NCBI GenBank assembly: GCA_016785225.1
Contig: JAFBJZ010000449.1
Location: 1,054,001-1,118,000, forward strand
Source of the DNA: Psettodes erumei
Lineage: Eukaryota > Chordata > Actinopteri > Pleuronectiformes > Psettodidae
Reading direction: 5' to 3'
Length of the DNA: 64,000 nt
In this document: positions 1 through 64,000 of the stretch, piece by piece
Position numbering within the stretch: the first letter of the stretch is position 1
Layout of the letters: the number at the start of each line of letters is the position of its first letter
Program-made: the position numbers and the translations under genes
The notes under the pieces: model-generated
Databases searched by the model: none
Seen by the model: only the letters and a program-made list of their open reading frames with translations
What the model was told of the DNA's origin: nothing

Positions 1-1780
1 TGTCTTTTCAGCGCGGGAGCCTTCGTATCAGGCGATGCGCTCATCTGACCTCCGACCAAATGCGTCTCCGACTGAAGTCAGTGAACCTGTGACGATCTGT
101 GTAGCGTGCACATTACCCCCTCATAAATGACATGCTGGGCGAGATGGGGAGCAGACACACTCATCCCAAGCCTAACCTAGCCTAGTATGGAACTGGTCCA
201 GGTGTGTGTTTGCTGTGAATGTTTAAGTCCATGGCTCATTTCCAGCTCAGCGTGAGGAAAATGCATGTGTGGCATCACATCAGGATAGTGATATTGCAGG
301 TGACAGCAGGAGCTGCTGCTGATATCCAGTCTGATGGGTATTCCCTATTAGTCTGCCATGTATCCAACGTCCAGGCTCCCTGGCTCATCTAAACTAAGAG
401 CAAGGGAGGGGAGAGTTCAGAGGCCCCGAAGCCCCAAAGGATTTGTCTTTAAACCTTGCGCCAACAAAGGATTATGTTGTGCACACAGGGCATTATTTTG
501 TGTGAGCATGATCGATACGCAGAATATGTCAATTTTGTTCCTATCAGGTTAAAAAAGTGATAATTCAGTAGTTTGGCAAGTGTAAGAATTTAAAACCGAA
601 GCTCCACATACAAAAAGCAGGTTTAAAAAGAATCACAGGACTTTTGCAACTTTCATAGTTTGACAGATGATATAGTTACGAACAAAAAATATCGGCCCCC
701 AGATGTTGTAGTAAACACTGGCCCAGAATGACTTCTTACAGATTATCCTTCATCGCCTCGCAATCTGAGTGAGCGAGAAAACAGGTGAATGAAGGAGTGA
801 CTCCCGCTGCCAAAAAGAACAAAGGAAATTAAGTAGAAAAAAAGGAAGTTCAACTGCTGCATAAAATGGGTGATATTAATGACTCAGTGAGACGGGAAGT
901 GAGAGGAGAGAGGCTGGTAACGCCAGCGGGTCTCGCACTTGGCTGAGTTCCACACGGCTCCTCTCATCTCCAGCCTCGCAGTCTGCCACCGCTGTAGCCG
1001 AGCGGCTCTAAGCGACTCACCAGCCTTTTTGTAGGCTTCCTTCCACGCCCTTCCTTTGTGGGTGTGGGGATGGGGATGTGAGTGCAGGAGGGGATAATGA
1101 TGCTATCTCAGTTTTCCATGTCCCGCTCCAAGTTTCCATCCTGTCATCCAGGACACATTTCTTTGTGAAAACTCCACTTGGCCCTCTTAGATTCTTTCCT
1201 CACTAATGAGGAAGACGCGCGCTTTGGTGCTATGTGACGAAGGTATGCGTTCAAGCGATAAGAGGAACAGGCGGTTATCAGAACACCAACCGCTCCTTTT
1301 CAGTTTTTACCCGAGAGAGCTCACTGCTGCAAACGGACCTCGGGCAGGAGCTCCAGGCCTCTGCAGACCCGGGAGAGAGATAATCTCTGTTTACCACAAC
1401 TGCAACTTTCATGGGATCGTGTTTTATTGCAACTGTCCCTTCTTTGTTAGGGCTGAGCAAAGAAGCTCCGCAAACAGAGAATAAGCGTCAGTCGAAACAT
1501 GAGCTGTCTGACTCACATCAGTAGGATGTGTGTTCTGCAATACTAAATGCCTCACACTTGGGAAGTGGGAAGATTTAATTGGGGGATATGCTGTCGTATA
1601 CACTCAGGACATGTGCCTCATACAAATTTTATTATTAACTCTTGTCATTGTTCCATTATTGGAAAGACATTGAACGTTGAATTTGGCTCTGTTGTGTGAG
1701 GACAGAGTCGGGTAGTTTTGAAACAGTGGGCAGGCAGTGAACCTCAGCTCTTCTTTGATGGAGCACAGCCATGCACCCTT

Positions 1781-1821
<41 letters not shown>

Positions 1822-3434
1822 ATCTTCCCATCAGACACCTGTTGTAAGTCCACACCCTTCTTTCATAACAGCCTCAATATACACCTGCTGGCTATGGTCA
1901 GTAGACCTCATCCTGACCTTGGAGCTGGCTGCATGTACAGTAGTCAGCAAACATAACTAACTATGAGACTTTAATCCACTGTAAAGCCATTTGGAAGAGA
2001 TGATATCCTCCTATTCTCCCACATACAGCATGTGTGTGTTTGTGGATATGTATGCACACGATTCTGCCTTGGGGGGGGGGGTTCAACAAGTTTTGTGCTG
2101 ACAGTATGCACATCCTATATGTGCCCGTGGCCACCGGCAGCTGTCTCGCAGAGGGCTAAATATACTATGTGGCTGCTTTGCCACGCACTTCCAGCGTGAG
2201 CTAACCCTGCTCACGTTACACTGTATTTTTTAAATAAGATAACATTGACGGGGGTCGTATGTCAGAGGCCCCTCAGCACTATGGGAGGTGAAGAGGTTAA
2301 AGCACGCTGTCGCGGAGAAAGGGCAATTTTCTTTATGGATTATCTCATGTATTTTTAATTGGCTGTAGTGAAGGAGCTGGTGTACTGTACTTACAGTATT
2401 GTTTACAGAGGGTTCAGAAGGTGTGGCGAGGCGTTCAGCAGCGGTGGGTTGAAAAAAAGTGTTGTTTTATTACCAGTAGAAATTGAAATGAAATTTTTCC
2501 CATGAAATAAAAATAAAAATCTCGATTTCAATGTTAGTTTGAAATTTTGTAATGTGGAACAATTTCTTTAAAGGGCGACTTTATATGTGATCTGAAAGTT
2601 TGGTCTAAAAAAAGTTCATCAGTGCCTAAATATAGCACCGCAAGTCTGCCTCATTCAGTTTATATAGAAACATAAATAAGTCGCAGCGTACAGTGCATGT
2701 GGGGGTCGCAGCCGTGCCACGTCTCACCTGCCACGTGAAGAGATTCATTGGTGTTTTGACAGTCAGGGCGATGGTGGGCACGGTCTCATATGGACTCCAC
2801 GCACCCTCGTGCAGACTCGGAACATAACCTCAGCTGAACCGAGGGTCGAGCATTCCATGTGAGGAAACCGGTGTCCTTAAAATCCTTACAGGGCATCGCT
2901 GTGATTCACAGCAGTTTAGACATGCTGGTAATTACTGTTTTGAGATGTCCGTGGACACACGCTGACATCACGTGGAGGTCATAGAATGCCACTGGTAATG
3001 GAGTAAATGAAAATTTTACACTCACGTGTGTTAAAGTAAAATGAAACAAAGTCTAAAGCCTAATAGATGAGTTTTTGTGTCTCTCTTGCTCTTTAATGTC
3101 TCTTTTCTTCTCTGTCCTCTTTCTCCTCGGAAGAACACGTTAACCAGCATCTTGCCCCCGAGGATGTGACACTCTCATGCTGACAACCATGAATAGCTCT
3201 CGCCTTAATGCACAGCTCATGTCGAGTAGAGCAATGTATTCACTTGGCTAAACATTATTATTTCATGCCCCCCTTCCCTCTGCTTTCTTTTTTAGCATTT
3301 TGTTATAGTAAGGAGTAAAGCTTAAAGGTCACGTGATCACACAGGCTGTATTCAGACTGAATGAGACTGGAACAGCTCAGCAAGCTGATGATGTGATTGG
3401 CTAATCTTTTGTGTGCATGTGTGTCTGTTCTCAG
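1..3434 (+). other. End of the first intron (upstream of w1)
   Basis: This is non-coding sequence before the first recognised exon. It contains a CA tract at 1786-1821 and an 11-G run at 2071-2081. I looked for a signal-peptide exon ending in a donor two bases into a codon, as w1 requires, and found none, so exon 1 should lie upstream of base 1. Confidence 0.75.
1786..1821 (+). repeat. CA dinucleotide microsatellite
   Basis: About 18 uninterrupted CA units are read directly. It lies deep in the first intron and creates spurious Thr-His open frames. Confidence 0.97.
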
Positions 3435-59716
<56,282 letters not shown>

Positions 59717-60841
59717 CCTCTGAAGAAGCCCGATAAAAAAAAACAACCCTCTATCTCCCTCCCTCCGTATGTCATGGCAACCAGCATGCAACGCTGCCAC
59801 CGAAATGACGAGCGCCCCGATGAGAGGCGCTTGTAACAAATGAGCAAAAACCTGTTAGCCCCAAATCCTGCCATTTTTTTTCCTTCTTCTTTTTTTCGAT
59901 AACTTCTTTTTCAGGGGTTTCTCAAAGTGATTTCACCAGGTGCAAGGGTACAAGTGACACAAGAAAAAAATGTGCATCAGAAGATATCAGTTTGAACTAT
60001 AAGAAAAACCTCCACCCATGGCTGTCCTTCATCCCTTCCATGGCCCCCGCCAGCTGTGATTAGAGGAGTTTCGTGTTTTGTTTGGCGACTTATGAACTTC
60101 CTCTGGCTTGATGTCGTTGATGAGGGAGATCGGGCTGCCTTATAGTATCGTAGTATCAGAGGGAATGGAATCATGATGGGTGGGACTCGAGATTTGTTGA
60201 ATAATTAAGAATGATGATAAGAATGATGTTGGGCAGTTTTCTTCACCACTGCCAGAAACAGTGCTGCCCTTCGCAAGCGCGCAGTTTATTTTGAATCGAT
60301 TTGCAGTGGCTAGTTATTAGGTATTTATTGTTTTGTGGTTGAGAATTTGGCTTGAAGATTGCAGTGACGGATGCCAAGTTTTTACATCGCAAGCATCATA
60401 GGCCCGTTATCTCAGTCTGATTTTTAGAAAGCACCACCCAGAACATTTTCACAGTGTCTCTAAGAACATTGCCTTCACCTTGCCCCTGTGTTCTTTCATG
60501 TATTTGCAGTGTGGAAATCATGTTCATGTCCGTTGTTATTGTTCTGCACAGAAACCAACCCGTCAGCTGCCACAGGGCGACTGCCTCTGAGTGTGATCCA
60601 TTTTAACTTTGTAGCTGAACATCAATCCCGATCAGGAATGGTAAACTGTATCTGGATTTCCCACCTCGGTTTTGGAACGCTCCACCAAACCTTTGTTGCC
60701 ATAGCACTCATTAACCAATCAGGGTGGCTTGTGTCCTTCATGTGCTCAGTGGACAAAATCTCTAGTGCCATGTGGACTGTGTGACTCCGATGAACCCTTT
60801 AGCTTTGTCGGCTTGTGGCTACTGAATGGAGAGAAGTGTTG

Positions 60842-60856
60842 TATTTATTTATTTTG
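60842..60856 (+). promoter_or_regulatory. AU-rich element in the 3' UTR
   Basis: The sequence tatttatttattttg contains overlapping ATTTA pentamers and the TTATTTATT nonamer typical of AU-rich mRNA-decay elements. It lies about 1.1 kb after the stop, before the candidate polyadenylation signal at 61018. Confidence 0.45.
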
Positions 60857-61017
60857 CTATTTATTGATTATTTGAATGAAGCGTCAGGAAAGCATGATAC
60901 TGTTTTTTTGGTTTTTTGATTGCCACCACTAAAGACAATGAATGGGGATGACACAGCAGGTTGTCCTTGACACAACAACAAAAAAGGAAAAACAGTACGT
61001 TCGCTGTCACTTCTTAA

Positions 61018-61023
61018 ATTAAA
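61018..61023 (+). terminator. Candidate polyadenylation signal ATTAAA
   Basis: ATTAAA lies 1.3 kb after the stop and is followed by a T-rich stretch (cttttatttatcttt and beyond), as a cleavage site would need. Other candidates further on are ATTAAA at 61613-61618 and AATAAA at 62116-62121, so longer 3' UTRs are possible. Confidence 0.35.
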
Positions 61024-62115
61024 TCACTACTACCTGCACTGCAATTCAAAGTGCAGCTTTTATTTATCTTTACAGTTTGATCTTCTTGCTGGAGCAAGTT
61101 TGTTCTTCTTTGGCACGACACCACCGAGCAGGAAATCACTATACAGCAGCAGAAAGTTTGTTCTCACGATCCTCTCTATTGCTCTGTTTCATCTTCTTCA
61201 ACACAAGTTACCGCGTCTTGTTTTGCATTACACACACTATACGGAACATGTCTAAGTTAAGTAAAATAATTTGCAGATGTTTGCTGTCGCTGTTTTTAGT
61301 GAAATAGTGCAATCTTTGTTACAGGGCAGGACAGTTATGCAGTCAGATTTTTTTTAAATAATTTTTAAAAAAAAGACTTATCAGCCAAACAATTGCTACA
61401 GAGCAACATAAATTTGCCAAACTGATAAATAACAACAGACTCCACAGGACCAAAACTGGATTCTTGAAGCAGTTAAAAGCCAATGCATTACTAAACATAT
61501 AAGCTGAGATCAAGCAAAGCAAAGTGAACCTCTTGTTCACCTGAAGGTGAAAATACAAATCCAGCCGGAAGATGCAACATGTGTAAAACGGCATGCTGTA
61601 CTTTCGTGGTTAATTAAATGCGTTCAGACAGGAAATGTAATGTCAGGACAGAAAAACTTGGTTGTGATTATTTACAAAACAAGCTTTAAATCCTTGATAT
61701 AAAAGTGTCATTTTTACTGAAACCAGCTGCACTTGACAGTTTGTTTGGCACGGGCCGTCAACACGTAATCAAAAAGTCTGACCGCTGTTCGGCTTTCTGT
61801 TGGTTCTCATTAGGGACCGACAGTCACAGGTTTAAGTGATTCATTTGTAGGTCTTGTGTGGTGCCTCGCAAGTTCACCGAGAAGGCAGAGACCTGCCGGT
61901 AACAATAACATTAACGTTGTTTGGTGATATCAGATACTTTAAGGGTGCACTCCGTGGTTTTATTGCCGAACTGGACCCCCAAAATCACCAAGTATCCCTT
62001 ATCCCTTAAGTACCCCTACCCCAACAGAAGCAGTAACTCTGTGGCTTTGGGGACACTATATGCAGAACACCAAGACAACAAACCAGGGGGTGCTTCTTTT
62101 CCAAGTGTACATTCG

Positions 62116-62121
62116 AATAAA
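62116..62121 (+). terminator. Candidate distal polyadenylation signal AATAAA
   Basis: This is the first exact AATAAA after the stop codon of w37, 2.4 kb downstream, followed by GT-containing sequence (cgtgtaattcagacgtgtg). It could end a longer transcript form. Confidence 0.3.
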
Positions 62122-63777
62122 CAGCAACATATGTATGCAGGAAGCTTAGAAAACCGTGTAATTCAGACGTGTGCGCCACATAACCACATTGGTCTCTCAT
62201 CCTCTTCATAGTTCTTCTAGCTCTGTATTTACTCTGCTATTACATCACACAGAATAATGTGATTTATTTAATGATATGCATTCCTTTAAATCAGAGCAAG
62301 GGAATGCTCCCTCTGTCTTATTTTGTGGCCAAGCTCCAGCACCGTCACCGTTAGTAACTTTCCGAGTGGTCCGAGGCGCACTCTTGTTCCTCTCAATGTT
62401 CTCCTCCATCTCTAACTATAACCAACTAAAAAAACAAGAAAAAATGAGTGTGGTGTGGTGAAACTAACAATGGTATTTATGCTCCTTTTACATTAACTAA
62501 CACTCAAGAATATCAAGTGCCATATGGGACTCTCTTATTCTCTTGTGGAGAAAACTATTATCCTAATATAACATTTATGCAACATTACCAAGGCAAGATG
62601 TAAGTCTCAAATTGTTTCCCTGTGCTGCATGGTAGTGGCTGACAGTCTGTTTAAAAAGAAAAAAGAAAAACAGTGTGCTCCTGCTTTCGTGTGTAATGTT
62701 GGGAAGCATAATATCCTGGGTGTCAGGCATTTTATTCACATGATATGATACGGTATGATCAGCTATTACTGCCTTTCTCTTGGGGAGACAGCATTTGGCT
62801 CGGCTCTGGTCTGGATTGGACTGGGGGGGAAAGGGACCCTGATTGGCCAGCGTGAGGTTCAAATGCACTATTCTCAATCTGCTCTGACTGGTTCAAGCCA
62901 TGTATGATTCGCTGGGACTTGAGGACCAGTGAGTTGTATCCCATTAACTACAAATCATGAATAACGTCGCCACCGATTATTTCCATTCATCTGAGTGCAG
63001 TATGGTGGTCAAATAGCAAACTCTTGAAAACATCTTTGATTGTAATCCATCGCGGTGAACCTGAAATCTGAATCAAGTCTTCTCACACTTGATGTTTGTC
63101 GACTTTACTGTCGTTGTGTGGCAACGCAGTGCAGACTAACCACCTCCACTTGGATTGAAATTTTCAAACACAAGATAAATGGATTAATGCAGATCTGATG
63201 TTCATTGGGGTTCATTGCACAACTCCAGCAAATTTGAAGAGTCTTCCAAATTAAATTTTTACACTGTGTGGGAATGAGTGGAAGCTGACAATGGTCTGAA
63301 AACAGACACAAGAAGAAGAAGTAGAAGACAATAACGTTATACATGAACTGTAGTTATTAATCTAACAGCTGAAACAAAAACTCGGCATGAAGAAAAATAT
63401 GAAAGGTGTGAAAATACACACCGCCTTAAAAAAAGAAAAGAAAAAAAAGCTCCAGCTGCAAAACCTTGGAGAATGAACACGAGCTTCGTAGTCGTCCAGA
63501 TGTTCCATTCTTCTCTCAAGTGCTAATATCAGATGCTGTCACCTCAGGAATAATATACTCTCGATGTGATATGAAGTGTTTTTGATTCTGTTGGTGCTCT
63601 CTGTATGGACTGTGTGGGTTGGCCTTTTGTTTCTGGAATCTTGAGGATTGCTTAGTGTGTGTGTGTGTGTGTGTGTTTATTTTATTTCATTTTTTTGTCT
63701 ATTACCTTGCTGCCACTCTTTGGCAGACGATTGGCAGACCTGTCAGTCAGTCTTTCCCTGCCTTTGGTTTTAAGGCA

Positions 63778-63781
<4 letters not shown>

Positions 63782-63823
<42 letters not shown>
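63782..63823 (+). repeat. TC dinucleotide microsatellite
   Basis: About 20 TC units downstream of the gene, a long polypyrimidine/polypurine mirror tract that can adopt triplex form. Confidence 0.97.
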
Positions 63824-63826
<3 letters not shown>

Positions 63827-64000
63827 ACTCTCACTCTCTTTCTCTAGAGAGAGGCGTCCATCAAGTCGCCCCCCTTACCAGGCTTGGCCTTGGAGGGGGG
63901 GGGTGCCTCGGTGGGCCTCTCATCAATTGTGCTTTAATATGTTACACTTTAGTGGAACTTGATTCTCCAGAATCAGTCATGTAAAAATTTGTACAAAACT

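Larger units (their letters stand above)
59717..64000 (+). other. 3' untranslated region and downstream DNA
   Basis: No second gene is recognised. The first 1.3 kb or more is probably 3' UTR: it carries an AU-rich element (60842-60856) and an ATTAAA at 61018-61023. Further downstream are a TG tract (63655-63676) and a TC tract (63782-63823). The exact end of the transcript cannot be set from sequence alone. Confidence 0.65.

Noticed and set aside
1..11. tgtcttttcag at the window start as a splice acceptor of an earlier exon
   Set aside because: The following sequence does not read as any part of the subunit in the phase w1 requires and no matching donor was found.
1718..1960. Open frames of Thr-His or Cys-Val runs over CA/TG microsatellites (also near 24714, 29368, 30023, 35389, 41766, 63619)
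   Set aside because: They are simple-repeat translations without stops, with no protein-like composition; they lie in introns or downstream of the gene.
61343..61594. Minus-strand 83-codon very hydrophobic frame
   Set aside because: Leu/Phe-rich translation of the complement of A-rich DNA in the likely 3' UTR or flank; no homology or promoter context.

Overview
The window is vertebrate nuclear DNA, most likely from a teleost fish and perhaps a percomorph. It shows split exons with GT-AG introns, very frequent CA/TG microsatellites, a decayed Tc1-type transposon and interspersed repeats of fish type. No complete gene other than the one described here is recognisable.

Almost the whole window is one plus-strand gene: the voltage-gated calcium channel auxiliary subunit alpha-2/delta, best matched to alpha-2/delta-1 (cacna2d1). 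I assembled 37 consecutive coding exons (called w1 to w37 here) from 3435 to the stop at 59714-59716. All junctions keep the reading frame. They encode 1048 residues (numbered p1-p1048 from the first full codon of w1). The exon with the start codon and signal peptide (about 32 residues by comparison with the mammalian protein) lies upstream of the window.

Layout by region: 1-3434 is the end of the first intron. w1-w5 (3435-21797) encode the N-terminal alpha-2 segment and are spread over large introns. w6-w14 (29423-37949) encode the gabapentinoid-site arginines, the von Willebrand factor A domain with an intact MIDAS, and its C-terminal flank. w15-w31 (38622-52146) encode the Cache-like repeats of alpha-2. 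w32-w33 finish alpha-2, and the alpha-2/delta cleavage point falls on the w33/w34 exon junction. w34-w37 encode delta and its C-terminal GPI-anchor signal. From 59717 onward is 3' UTR and downstream DNA with no recognisable second gene.

Introns hold many TG/CA tracts, two of which sit directly in front of splice acceptors (w6 and w26). They also hold a 180-bp inverted repeat pair 1.6 kb apart, a deleted Tc1-like element, an antisense LINE reverse-transcriptase remnant, a SINE remnant and an interspersed repeat. The most interesting item is an in-phase candidate alternative last exon at 58189-58290. It would replace the usual GPI-anchor tail with a different Cys-containing, hydrophobic tail. 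All identifications are from reading the sequence and from memory of the family; nothing was searched or computed.
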